Below are positions 53,810 to 64,000 of a stretch of DNA of 64,000 nucleotides, one piece after another. The stretch's first letter is position 1; each line of letters opens with the position of its first letter. The stretch comes from Oncomelania hupensis. Taxonomy: Eukaryota > Mollusca > Gastropoda > Littorinimorpha > Pomatiopsidae. Under the pieces are notes generated by a model, which made no database searches, was not told the origin of the DNA, and saw only the letters and a list, made by a program, of their open reading frames with translations. The DNA is taken from the NCBI GenBank assembly GCA_036898135.1, contig CM072521.1:66343983-66407982 (forward strand). Reading direction: 5' to 3'. The translations under genes and the position numbers were made by a program.

Positions 53810-56800
53810 CTACAACGAAACGAGCAATGTGACGTAAATATTAAGTTGACGTATGGCATCGGTAAGACGTAACATGAGTTAAGGTAGAACATGAGCAACG
53901 GTATCATCCACAATAAGCTAGTGTGATAGGGCAGACGGCCTTCGACATACCTTTAACATAATATTATGCTGCCTTCGTCGTGATAAACAACGGCAGCGAC
54001 AATACAGCATCATCACTCTCACTAGCATTACCTACCATCGCGACATAGTTCCCCATTGGCGGCCAGCACGAATTTCTCCCCCTGCTGTTTGGTCTGTGGG
54101 TAGCCAGGGAAGAGGAAGTGTTTTGGCACAGTGGTACCAGACTCGGTGCCGCCTCTGACGGGTTCAAAACCCACTACGACGTCGACGGTACTGCAGTACA
54201 GCAGGCGCCGCACGTTGTTGGTCAGGCAGGCGCGGAGCACAGTCAGTGTGCCTGGAAAGAAATACAATCACAGATCACTGAGCTCATCAAATCACTGTAG
54301 TAGTGTATTTACCTGCCTCTAGCTACGACAGGCGCCTTGCAGCGTCAGTGTGTCTGTGGTACCTGGGATTATGACAGGCGACTTGCAGCGTCAGTGTGTC
54401 TGTGGTACCTGGGATTATGACAGGCGCCTTGCAGCGTCAGTGTGTCTGTGGTACCTGGGATTATGACTGGCGCCTTGCAGGGTCAGTGTGTCTGTGGTAC
54501 CTGGGATTATGACTGGCGCCTTGCAGGGTCAGTGTGTATGTCTGTGGTACCTGGGATTATGACAGGCGCCTTGCAGCGTCAGTGTGTATGTCTGTGGTAC
54601 CTGGGATTATGACAGGCGCCTTGCAGGGTCAGTGTGTATGTCTGTGGTACCTGGGATTATGACAGGCGCCTTGCAGCGTCAGTGTGTCTGTGGTACCTGG
54701 GATTATGACAGGCGCCTTGCAGCGTCAGTGTGTCTGTGGTACCTGGGATTATGACAGGCGCCTTGCAGGGTCAGTGTGTATGTCTGTGGTACCTGGGATT
54801 ATGACAGGCGCCTTGAAGGGTCAGTGTGTCTGTGGTACCTGGGATTATGACTGGCGACTTGCAGCGTCAGTGTGTCTGTGGTACCTGGGATTATGACAGG
54901 CGACTTGCAGCGTCAGTGTGTCTGTGGTACCTGGGATTATGACAGGCGCCTTGCAACGTCAGTGTGTCTGTGGTACCTGGGATTATGACAGGCGCCTTGC
55001 AGGGTCAGTGTGTCTGTGGTACCTGGGATTATGACAGGCGACTTGCAGCGTCAGTGTGTCTGTGGTACCTGGGATTATGACAGGCGCCTTGCAGGGTCAG
55101 TGTGTCTGTGGTACCTGGGATTATGACAGGCGCCTTGCAGCGTCAGTGTGTCTGTGGTACCTGGGATTATGACAGGCGCCTTGCAGCGTCAGTGTGTCTG
55201 TGGTACCTGGGATTATGACAGGCGCCTTGCAGCGTCAGTGTGTCTGTGGTACCTGGGATTATGACAGGCGCCTTGCAGCGTCAGTGTGTCTGTGGTACCT
55301 GGGATTATGACAGGCGCCTTGCAGGGTCAGTGTGTCTGTGGTACCTGGGATTATGACAGGCGACTTGCAGCGTCAGTGTGTCTGTGGTACCTGGGATTAT
55401 GACAGGCGACTTGCAACGTCAGTGTGTATGCCTGTGGTACCTGGGATTATGACAGGCGACTTGCAGCGTCAGTGTGTCTGTGGTACCTGGGATTATGACA
55501 GGCGCCTTGCAGGGTCAGTGTGTCTGTGGTACCTGGGATTATGACAGGCGCCTTGCAGCGTCAGTGTGTCTGTGGTACCTGGGATTATGACAGGCGCCTT
55601 GCAGCGTCAGTGTGTCTGTGGTACCTGGGATTATGACAGGCGCCTTGAAGGGTCAGTGTGCCTGTGGTACCTGGGATTATGACAGGCGCCTTGCAGCGTC
55701 AGTGTGTCTGTGGTACCTGGGATTATGACAGGCGCCTTGCAGCGTCAGTGTGTATGCCTGTGGTACCTGGGATTATGACAGGCGCCTTGCAGCGTCAGTG
55801 TGTCTGTGGTACCTGGGATTATGACAGGCGCCTTGCAGCGTCAGTGTGTCTGTGGTACCTGGGATTATGACTGGCGCCTTGCAGGGTCAGTGTGTCTGTG
55901 GTACCTGGGATTATGACTGGCGCCTTGCAGCGTCAGTGTGTCTGTGGTACCTGGGATTATGACAGGCGACTTGCAGCGTCAGTGTGTCTGTGGTACCTGG
56001 GATTATGACTGGCGCCTTGCAGGGTCAGTGTGTCTGTGGTACCTGGGATTATGACTGGCGCCTTGCAGGGTCAGTGTGTCTGTGGTACCTGGGATTATGA
56101 CTGGCGCCTTGAAGGGTCAGTGTGTATGTGGTACCTGGGATTATGACTGGCGCCTTGAAGGGTCAGTGTGTCTGTGGTACCTGGGATTATGACTGGCGCC
56201 TTGAAGGGTCAGTGTGTCTGTGGTACCTGGGATTATGACTGGCGCCTTGAAGGGTCAGTGTGTATGCCTGTGGTACCTGGGATTATGACTGGCGCCTTGC
56301 AACGTCAGTGTGTATGCCTGTGGTACCTGGGATTATGACAGGCGCCTTGCAGCGTCAGTGTGTCTGTGGTACCTGGGATTATGACTGGCGCCTTGCAGGG
56401 TCAGTGTGTATGCCTGTGGTACCTGGGATTATGACAGGCGCCTTGAAGGGTCAGTGTGTCTGTGGTACCTGGGATTATGACAGGCGCCTTGCAGCGTCAG
56501 TGTGTCTGTGGTACCTGGGATTATGACAGGCGCCTTGAAGGGTCAGTGTGTATGCCTGTGGTACCTGGGATTATGACTGGCGCCTTGAAGGGTCAGTGTG
56601 TATGCCTGTGGTACCTGGGATTATGACTGGCGCCTTGCAGCGTCAGTGTGTCTGTGGTACCTGGGATTATGACAGGCGCCTTGAAGCGTCAGTGTGTATG
56701 CCTGTGGTACCTGGGATTATGACAGGCGCCTTGAAGGGTCAGTGTGTATGCCTGTGGTACCTGGGATTATGACAGGCGCCTTGAAGGGTCAGTGTGTCTG

Positions 56801-59800
56801 TGGTACCTGGGATTATGACTGGCGCCTTGAAGGGTCAGTGTGTATGCCTGTGGTACCTGGGATTATGACTGGCGCCTTGAAGGGTCAGTGTGTCTGTGGT
56901 ACCTGGGATTATGACAGGCGCCTTGCAGCGTCAGTGTGTATGCCTGTGGTACCTGGGATTATGACTGGCGCCTTGAAGGGTCAGTGTGTATGCCTGTGGT
57001 ACCTGGGATTATGACAGGCGCCTTGAAGGGTCAGTGTGTATGCCTGTGGTACCTGGGATTATGACAGGCGCCTTGCAGCGTCAGTGTGTATGCCTGTGGT
57101 ACCTGGGATTATGACAGGCGCCTTGAAGGGTCAGTGTGTATGCCTGTGGTACCTGGGATTATGACAGGCGCCTTGAAGGGTCAGTGTGTATGCCTGTGGT
57201 ACCTGGGATTATGACAGGCGCCTTGCAGCGTCAGTGTGTCTGTGGTACCTGGGATTATGACAGGCGCCTTGAAGCGTCAGTGTGTATGCCTGTGGTACCT
57301 GGGATTATGACAGGCGCCTTGAAGGGTCAGTGTGTCTGTGGTACCTGGGATTATGACAGGCGCCTTGCAGCGTCAGTGTGTCTGTGGTACCTGGGATTAT
57401 GACAGGCGCCTTGAAGGGTCAGTGTGTATGTCTGTGGTACCTGGGATTATGACAGGCGCCTTGCAGCGTCAGTGTGCCTGTGGTACCTGGGATTATGACT
57501 GGCGCCTTGCAGCGTCAGTGTGCCTGTGGTACCTGGGATTATGACAGGCGCCTTGAAGGGTCAGTGTGTATGCCTGTGGTACCTGGGATTATGACAGGCG
57601 CCTTGCAGCGTCAGTGTGCCTGTGGTACCTGGGATTATGACAGGCGCCTTGAAGGGTCAGTGTGTATGCCTGTGGTACCTGGGATTATGACAGGCGCCTT
57701 GAAGGGTCAGTGTGTCTGTGGTACCTGGGATTATGACTGGCGCCTTGCAGGGTCAGTGTGCCTGTGGTACCTGGGATTATGACAGGCGACTTGAAGGGTC
57801 AGTGTGTATGCCTGTGGTACCTGGGATTATGACTGGCGCCTTGCAGGGTCAGTGTGCCTGTGGTACCTGGGATTATGACAGGCGCCTTGAAGGGTCAGTG
57901 TGTATGCCTGTGGTACCTGGGATTATGACAGGCGCCTTGCAGCGTCAGTGTGTATGTCTGTGGTACCTGGGATTATGACTGGCGCCTTGAAGGGTCAGTG
58001 TGTATGCCTGTGGTACCTGGGATTATGACAGGCGCCTTGAAGGGTCAGTGTGTCTGTGGTACCTGGGATTATGACTGGCGCCTTGCAGGGTCAGTGTGTC
58101 TGTGGTACCTGGGATTATGACAGGCGCCTTGAAGGGTCAGTGTGTATGCCTGTGGTACCTGGGATTATGACAGGCGACTTGCAGCGTCAGTGTGTCTGTG
58201 GTACCTGGGATTATGACTGGCGCCTTGCAGGGTCAGTGTGTCTGTGGTACCTGGGATTATGACAGGCGCCTTGCAGGGTCAGTGTGTCTGTGGTACCTGG
58301 GATTATGACAGGCGCCTTGAAGCGTCAGTGTGTCTGTGGTACCTGGGATTATGACAGGCGCCTTGAAGGGTCAGTGTGTATGCCTGTGGTACCTGGGATT
58401 ATGACAGGCGCCTTGAAGGGTCAGTGTGCCTGTGGTACCTGGGATTATGACAGGCGCCTTGAAGGGTCAGTGTGTATGTCTGTGGTACCTGGGATTATGA
58501 CAGGCGCCTTGAAGGGTCAGTGTGTATGCCTGTGGTACCTGGGATTATGACAGGCGCCTTGCAGCGTCAGTGTGTCTGTGGTACCTGGGATTATGACAGG
58601 CGCCTTGCAGGGTCAGTGTGCCTGTGGTACCTGGGATTATGACAGGCGTCTTGCAGCGTCAGTGTGTCTGTGGTACCTGGGATTATGACAGGCGCCTTGC
58701 AGGGTCAGTGTGTCTGTGGTACCTGGGATTATGACAGGCGCCTTGCAGGGTCAGTGTGTCTGTGGTACCTGGGAATATGACTGGCGCCTTGCAGCGTCAG
58801 TGTGTCTGTAATACCTGGGATTATGACAGGCGCCTTGCAACGTCAGAGTGTCTGTGGTACCTGGGATTATGACAGGCGCCTTGCAGGGTCAGTGTGTCTG
58901 TGGTACCTGGGATTATGACTGGCGCCTTGCAGCGTCAGTGTGTCTGTGGTACCTGGGATTATGACAGGCGCCTTGCAGCGTCAGTGTGTCTGTGGTACCT
59001 GGGATTATGACTGGCGCCTTGCAACGTCAGAGTGTCTGTGGTACCTAGGATTATGACTGGCGCCTTGCAACGTCAGAGTGTCTGTGGTACCTGGGATTAT
59101 GACAGGCGCCTTGCAGCGTCAGTGTGTATGTCTGTGGTACCTGGGATTATGACAGGCGCCTTGCAGCGTCAGTGTGTATGTCTGTGGTACCTGGGATTAT
59201 GACTGGCGCCTTGCAACGTCAGAGTGGTATGCCTGTGGTACCTGGGATTATGACTGGCGCCTTGCAACGTCAGAGTGGTATGCCTGTGGTACCTGGGATT
59301 ATGACTGGCGCCTTGCAACGTCAGAGTGGTATGCCTGTGGTACCTGGGATTATGACTGGCGCCTTGCAACGTCAGAGTGGTATGCCTGTGGTACCTGGGA
59401 TTATGACTGGCGCCTTGCAACGTCAGAGTGGTATGCCAGTGGTACCTGGGATTATGGCAGGCGCCCTGCGGTTTCAGAGTATGGCTGTGGTACCTGGGAC
59501 TGCCTGTTGCGGCGATAGTGTGTATGCCTGTGGTTCCTGAAACTGGTATGAAAGGCGACCTGCATCATCTGTGTGTTTGCCTGGACAAACGTGCGGTCTC
59601 GCTTTCCATCACTCTTACCCTCCCTCTTCATGGTAATGTAATGCGTTCAGAAACTTACTATAGCAATTCAACATCCTAGCAGCAGGAACGACCAGCCCCA
59701 TACATTTAAAAAAAAGAAAAAAAGATGTTGGTAAAGACCAAGTAGAAGACCAGATCTGCTGCCACGTGTCCACCCATTAATTATTAGAAACACTCCATCA

Positions 59801-61222
59801 CACAACAATAGATGGCACCCTGACGACTCACCATCAACGTTGACGTGTTCCATGCCTTTGAAGTCGGGGAAGGTGCCGTAGCTGACGAGACCCGCGATGT
59901 GGATGACGCTGCTGACATCACGCATCACGCCATTTACTGCGTCACGGTCCGTCACGGACCCGACATAGGACGTCACCAACTTCGTTGGCTGGTAGTCTAA
60001 AGCGTAAAAAAAAAAATTAATTAATAAGTATGCAGCCATCTTCAAAGTTGTATTTGTAAAGTGTGTCTGCATTATTATTTTTAGTTTTTTTTTTTTTTTT
60101 TGTACTTACGCACATGTTTTATTTTTTGCAAAAATCACATCGTCTTGTAATGGCACTTTAATGGGGGAGGGAGGAAATAATCTTTTGAGTGCAGAATCCA
60201 AACCCAGAGACAAAAAATAAGAGAATAATAATAATAAAAATTAAAATAAATAAATAAATAAAAAGACACTGTGCCCCTACTCCTTCGGATGAGAATATAA
60301 ACCAAGGTCTAGTCTGCACGCACGCATTCCATCGCATGGACTTTAAACATCCTGACGCTCACAAATACACCCAGCACGCACTAGGTTCCTTCCGCGCTAT
60401 CCCCGGTCACCCAAGATAGTGCTCAGTCGTCTGGACGTCACACTATGCGCCCAAAGGGAGCAGGTGAGCGCTTCCGGCGGCTTGAGTGAGATCCTGTGTC
60501 GACCAGCGCCTTCAGCTGGAAAAGCGCGCTATATAAGATTGATTAAATAAATACATTAAGTAAGTACTGATATGAATCTCACGTACGACTCTTTAATTTA
60601 AATGAAATATAGGTGAAATAAGATTCCTGTAAACCAGCTATACAGAGAGGTTCATAGTTAGTGTCACGGTCAGCGGTTACATGAGGAGACGTGAGAGAAA
60701 TATTGAATGAAGAAAGTTAGAAATAAAGTGTCACATAAGGCACAAGTTTAGACGGGTAAGCGTGTCACCAAATGTCAAGACCGACAAAAGGGATATACCA
60801 TGCATTAAAAAGTATCAGACGGAGATTAACACACCCAGTTTGCGCGTGAACTGATTAAGGTCAAGGACGCGGATCTCCTTCACGTGAGGCGCGCGCTCGT
60901 GCAGCAGCTTTATCACGTGCTGACCCACAAACCCACTTCCGCCCGTCACCAGGACGATATCAGTGAGCTCCGAAGTGACGTCTTGGGAAGTGCATCCTGC
61001 TGTGACGTCCTCATTTGCCGGTTTGATGGGAGGCAAGGGCAAAGCGTCGAGGTGAGCTGTTTCATTAGTCATGATGAAAGGGCAGCCGTTCCGAGGTCCG
61101 TCACGGGTGTTTATGTCATTCACCGTGACGTTAGAGCGTTGTCGGTTTTTTGTGACGTCAGATGTATCTCGCTTGTTGCGACTAAAGTGACGAAGACCAT
61201 AACTGAACGATGTAAGCAGCAT
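53244..61222 (-). CDS. 3-beta-hydroxysteroid dehydrogenase family protein, four exons
   Basis: Exons 60835-61222, 59832-59996, 54036-54251 and 53244-53809 join in frame to 444 codons plus stop. Seen: NAD-binding TGGSGFVGQH at 93-102 with acidic VLDLN (Asp 121) after beta-2, favouring NAD over NADP; VSSVIHIAGLVSYG; the catalytic YPQTK (Tyr 235, Lys 239) in GYPQTKQQGEKFVLAANG, equal to PYPHSKKLAEKAVLAANG in vertebrate HSD3B; FYIPDDTPLQNTFDFLQPY; a hydrophobic C-terminal stretch (LVYSLLYAAELVLQALAPLV) that probably anchors it in the ER or mitochondrial membrane. The family oxidises 3-beta-hydroxy steroids with isomerisation (established); the substrate here is unknown. The ATG at 61222 adds about 90 residues before the fold; the in-frame ATG at 61072 (A at -3) gives 394 residues and is nearer family length. 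Confidence 0.9.
54036..54251 (-). CDS. HSD3B-family exon 3 (catalytic YxxxK)
   Basis: 216 bp, phase 1 on both sides; acceptor CTTTCCAG, donor GTAGGT. Encodes TLTVLRACLTNNVRRLLYCS, then GYPQTKQQGEKFVLAANG. Its first 25 bases resemble each unit of the minisatellite next to it. Confidence 0.92.
54320..59535. repeat. 46/50-bp minisatellite, about 110 copies, in HSD3B intron 2
   Basis: Unit GTCTGTGGTACCTGGGATTA + TGACAGGCGCCTTGCAGCGT + CAGTGT (46 bp), with 50-bp variants carrying GTATGCCTGTGG, and diverged units at the right end (AGAGTGGTATGCC). KpnI sequence GGTACC and GGCGCC occur in nearly every unit. The left end starts about 70 bp from exon 3. Confidence 0.96.
59832..59996 (-). CDS. HSD3B-family exon 2
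   Basis: 165 bp, phase 1 on both sides; acceptor GCTTTAG, donor GTGAGT. Encodes YQPTKLVTSYVGSVTDRDAV, then DVSSVIHIAGLVSYG and GMEHVNVD. Confidence 0.9.
60262..60550 (+). mobile_element. tRNA-type SINE, copy C, headless
   Basis: Inverted relative to copies A and B: CTACTCCTTCGGATGAGAAT through GCGCGCTATATAAGATTGAT, followed by an AAAT-rich tail. In HSD3B intron 1. Confidence 0.75.
60835..61222 (-). CDS. HSD3B-family exon 1 (N-terminal extension and Rossmann start)
   Basis: Ends FTRKL in phase 1 before GTGTGT. Extension residues 1-88 are rich in Asn, Thr, Asp and Arg and have no recognised domain; start at 61072 is the likelier alternative. The plus strand of the exon carries several TGACGT motifs including TGACGTCA at 61223-61230 just upstream. 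Confidence 0.8.
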
Positions 61223-61674
61223 TGACGTCACTTGCAAACTGTTGAAGTAAAAGATTTTTTTTTTTTTTTTAAAGGGAAGGTTTGATAGTTCAATTAATTA
61301 TTCACCATCATGCAATTGGTCATTGTACATTGTTGTACATTAATTAAGGAGCACTATTTGTATGACGGTGTAGCAACAAAAGAGAACGTGATACCAAGTA
61401 TGCGATATTAAACTGTTTTGAATCTATTCCTTCTCTGACACAGCGACTTACGCCAATACAAGGCAATGAATGTAAAACTTTGGTGTCCGCGTGAAAGGGA
61501 CCCATGCGCTTTGACCCGCCCATTCTGCTGATCAGTTTAACACTCATAGTGAATGTTGCCCCACTGCAAAAATTAAGCTTAACAAAAGACAAGTTTTTGT
61601 AAATCTAGGTATTTTTCACATCCCCCTTACCTCTCCCCCCCCCCTTGCCTCCCCCATCCCAGGGCAGGGGGTTT

Positions 61675-62245
61675 CAGTATAAATAGTATTCCTACTTTCT
61701 GGAAATGTAGTGCTTTAAATTCCCACTGTCGCTGTCTTTCTCCTTTGTTCTTTCTCATTCCTACTCTGTTCTATCAATCTACTATACTATCTTCTTCGCT
61801 AGACCAGACACCTTTTTCTTGAAAACTCTTCCCAAACTAATCATTTATGTTTGAGGTCAGTTGTGTCAGCTTGGGAATATTGGACGCTTTCTGCCACATG
61901 GTCACTGGGGCTTCCTATGATATTATTATTTAGCAATGTAGGCATTTTATATGTATGTGTTTTGTTGATATTTTATAATGATGTTTGTATTGTATGTTGT
62001 TTTTGTAAACGGGCGTTCGATAAATTAGAGTATAGCCTCAGCGTCCCCTGCGTGGGATGTCTTTATTGTAAAGTGACCAGCTGGTGGAGTGCCTTCAGTG
62101 TTACCAATATGGCTGTTTCAGCAGATGTTTTATACGCATCAGGGGTGAGTCCTCTTTCAACCAAGTTGTGGTCTTGATTTTGTGGTCCTGATTCGGCTCT
62201 TTGCAGTCCGCTGGACCCTGTAAGCGATGAATAACTATTTTTCAC
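61675..62245 (+). mobile_element. LINE 3' segment with hairpin tail, copy 2
   Basis: Reverse-oriented homologue of 6748-7385 over its whole length (for example ATCTACTATACTATCTTCTT and AATATTGGACGCTTTCTGCC). Ends GGTCCTGATTCGGCTCTTTG, GTCCGCTGGACC, GTAAGCGATGAATAAC. Confidence 0.72.
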
Positions 62246-62356
62246 ATCGATAAATTCTGTAGTTTTTGTGCATAGTAATAGCAACGGCTAGCTAACTCTA
62301 TAACGCACAAAAAAAAAAAACACACACACACACATATATAAATATTTAATCATGTA

Positions 62357-62701
62357 CAAGGGCGGATCTTGGGGGGGGGGGGGGGCAACGGGTGCACGTG
62401 CACCCCCCCCACCCCCCACGGCGACCAAAAAAAAAAAAAAGAAGAAAAAAGAGGAAGGAGAAAAAGAAGAGGAAGAAGAATATTCAGAATATCCATAATA
62501 TTCATAATAATCATTATGCTAATAATCATCATGCTAATCAGCAGCAGCAGCATAATAATTATAATAAAGGACAATACTAATAATAAGAAGAAGAAGAAGA
62601 GAAAGAGGAGGAAGAAGAAGAAGTTGTTTAATGTATTTAAAGTCTTTCCACCAAAGTGATACAATAATAATTTATTTAAAGTCTTTCCACCAAAGTGATA
62701 C

Positions 62702-62740
<39 letters not shown>

Positions 62741-63103
62741 CGTCATTTACCTCAAAGATGCATTCTATTTTCTTTCCCATATCAATCCCTGCCCTCTTCA
62801 CGCCTCAATCTCCTGTTACCCCCACCCCCTCCCTCCTTTCTTCTTTCCTTTACTCACACTCACCAATCGGCCTACACATGTTAGACATGTAACAGCTCAA
62901 ACTCAACAACAAAAGAAAGTGTAACACATGTATGTCAGTGTATGCCCATAAACTGTTGTTTTGAAAGAATAACTGTTCTTTGCTATGAATCTGAGGTAAG
63001 ATACAAAAACTTCTCTCTACACCCTCCTCCCACCCCCCACCCCCCCCACCCCCTCCCAAAAAAAAAGTGCACCCTACCGCGTGAACTTGCTGATCCGCCC
63101 TTG
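62357..63103. mobile_element. hAT-like element with CAAGGGCGGATC ends, 5-bp duplication
   Basis: CAAGGGCGGATCTT at the left and inverted CAAGGGCGGATCAG at the right; ATGTA flanks both sides (62352-62356 and 63104-63108). The interior is low-complexity poly-G, poly-A, (AAT)n and a direct duplication around 62633-62704 (TTTAAAGTCTTTCCACCAAA). No transposase. Confidence 0.8.
62701..62740. repeat. (AAT)n microsatellite
   Basis: About 13 AAT repeats inside the hAT-like element. Confidence 0.93.
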
Positions 63104-63452
63104 ATGTATACAATTGACTACTAACTCTGTGTTCTCTCGAGATATGGCGTGCGACGGAAAAATCGACGGACCCACGAACAGGCCGACGTTTTTGCGCGTT
63201 CTGAATATACCACTATATTAAAGTATTTCTCGATAAGTCCGTACAATATACCTGAACATTATCCACAGGAAGTGTTGTTTGTTGTCGTTAGCAGGTAAAT
63301 ATATGCACCACTGAAGAAAATTATGTCGACAAAACACTTTACCAATGTAGAAACTTATTTTAATTATTAAGAAATTCACATTTAAACTGATAAATTCATC
63401 ATGATTGTCGACGATAAGAAAGTGTTTGAAACAGTATTCTCTTTATTTCTAG

Positions 63453-63508
63453 TGGCCGACCCTGACGTCACTATTGAGCCTGTTGAAAAGAGCACAGCCT
63501 GGAACTAA
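63453..63508 (+). CDS. Possible terminal exon of an unidentified plus-strand gene
   Basis: Acceptor TTCTCTTTATTTCTAG precedes a frame (two bases in) reading ADPDVTIEPVEKSTAWN then TAA; AATAAA at 63694-63699. No family recognised. Short, so chance is possible. Confidence 0.25.
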
Positions 63509-63509
63509 C

Positions 63510-64000
63510 ACAAAAGACTATTTTACACGGGCTTCTCTAACGTTGTAACACAAACTCGGAATTAAACGCTGAAGAACGCCCGTGCTGTCTGCCACAATGA
63601 CCAACTTTCAACATGTGCGTGCGTGGTTGAAAGTCCGTAGTCGGCTATATCGAAGTCAAGATTATATAGTTTTCTCATTGGTTTGACCATCGCAATAAAC
63701 GCGACGACACGCGTTTGATAGTATTGCAGACTGCGTTAAATTCGACCAATCCACATGGAATGGTCTTGGTAAAACTTGCCATGCTTGGAAGTTAAACAGT
63801 AGGGCGTATGTGGGTGCTCAAAAGTAATCTGCAAATAGACCTAAAACCTAATACTAGCTTCGTGTGACAAGCTCACAGCATGGACTCTATATTAAATATA
63901 TTATATAGTGTCCATGCTCACAGTATCAGGGACTGTGAATGATAAATGCGCTGCCCGAGTTACTAAGGTGTTGAAGGAAGAAGATGAAGAACAGGTTTGT
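63510..64000. other. Right-end sequence, nothing recognised
   Basis: No supported coding exon, repeat or element ends in the last 490 bases apart from the possible polyadenylation signal noted for the preceding candidate exon. Confidence 0.5.

Noticed and set aside
54684..59540. Many open frames reading VPGIMTGAL or CGTWDYDRRL repeats
   Set aside because: All are translations of the 46/50-bp minisatellite in HSD3B intron 2.
62369..62659. Lysine-rich frames at 62.4-62.7 kb
   Set aside because: Low-complexity poly-A/GAA tract inside a hAT-like element.

Overview
This is animal nuclear DNA, not bacterial: every recognisable gene is split by GT-AG introns and there are no operons. Introns are filled with minisatellites, SINEs, LINEs and cut-and-paste transposons. 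The gene content (ciliary/Hedgehog-type kinase STK36, mitoribosomal uL18m, telomere-maintenance STN1, a 3-beta-hydroxysteroid dehydrogenase) and the style of the repeats suggest a marine invertebrate, most likely a mollusc such as a gastropod. That assignment is inference; no marker gene fixes it.

Layout. (1) 0.36-17.4 kb, minus strand: 5' part of an STK36 (fused) kinase gene. Eight coding exons plus one candidate 18-base microexon keep a consistent reading frame, and the gene runs off the left edge. (2) 17.5-22.7 kb: a CR1-like LINE with a long intact ORF, a fragment of the same family, and a Tigger/pogo element flanked by TA. (3) 23.2-34.1 kb, minus strand: a complete six-exon MRPL18 gene (219 aa). 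(4) 34.3-40.5 kb, plus strand: six exons of STN1, head to head with MRPL18 across 237 bp that carry ETS, GC-box and E2F-like sites. (5) 40.5-52.3 kb: repeat desert behind STN1 exon 6, with a 62-bp minisatellite, a triple nest of mobile elements and about 6.1 kb of a 35-bp satellite; a short candidate terminal STN1 exon follows it. (6) 53.2-61.2 kb, minus strand: four-exon HSD3B-family gene whose intron 2 holds a 5.2-kb minisatellite. (7) 61.3-64 kb: dispersed repeats and a possible terminal exon of another plus-strand gene.

The most unusual theme is repeat growth at splice junctions. The STK36 exon-5 donor has been copied about 20 times into the adjacent intron. The HSD3B exon-3 acceptor and first exon bases resemble each of about 110 minisatellite units. 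A 45-bp duplication gives STK36 exon 3 two in-frame acceptors. In MRPL18 a LINE landed exactly on the exon-5 donor, and its target-site duplication appears to have copied the donor.

The genes do not form a pathway. The one clear functional coupling is the shared MRPL18/STN1 promoter region. No bacterial-type defence system, CRISPR array, rRNA or functional tRNA gene was seen.
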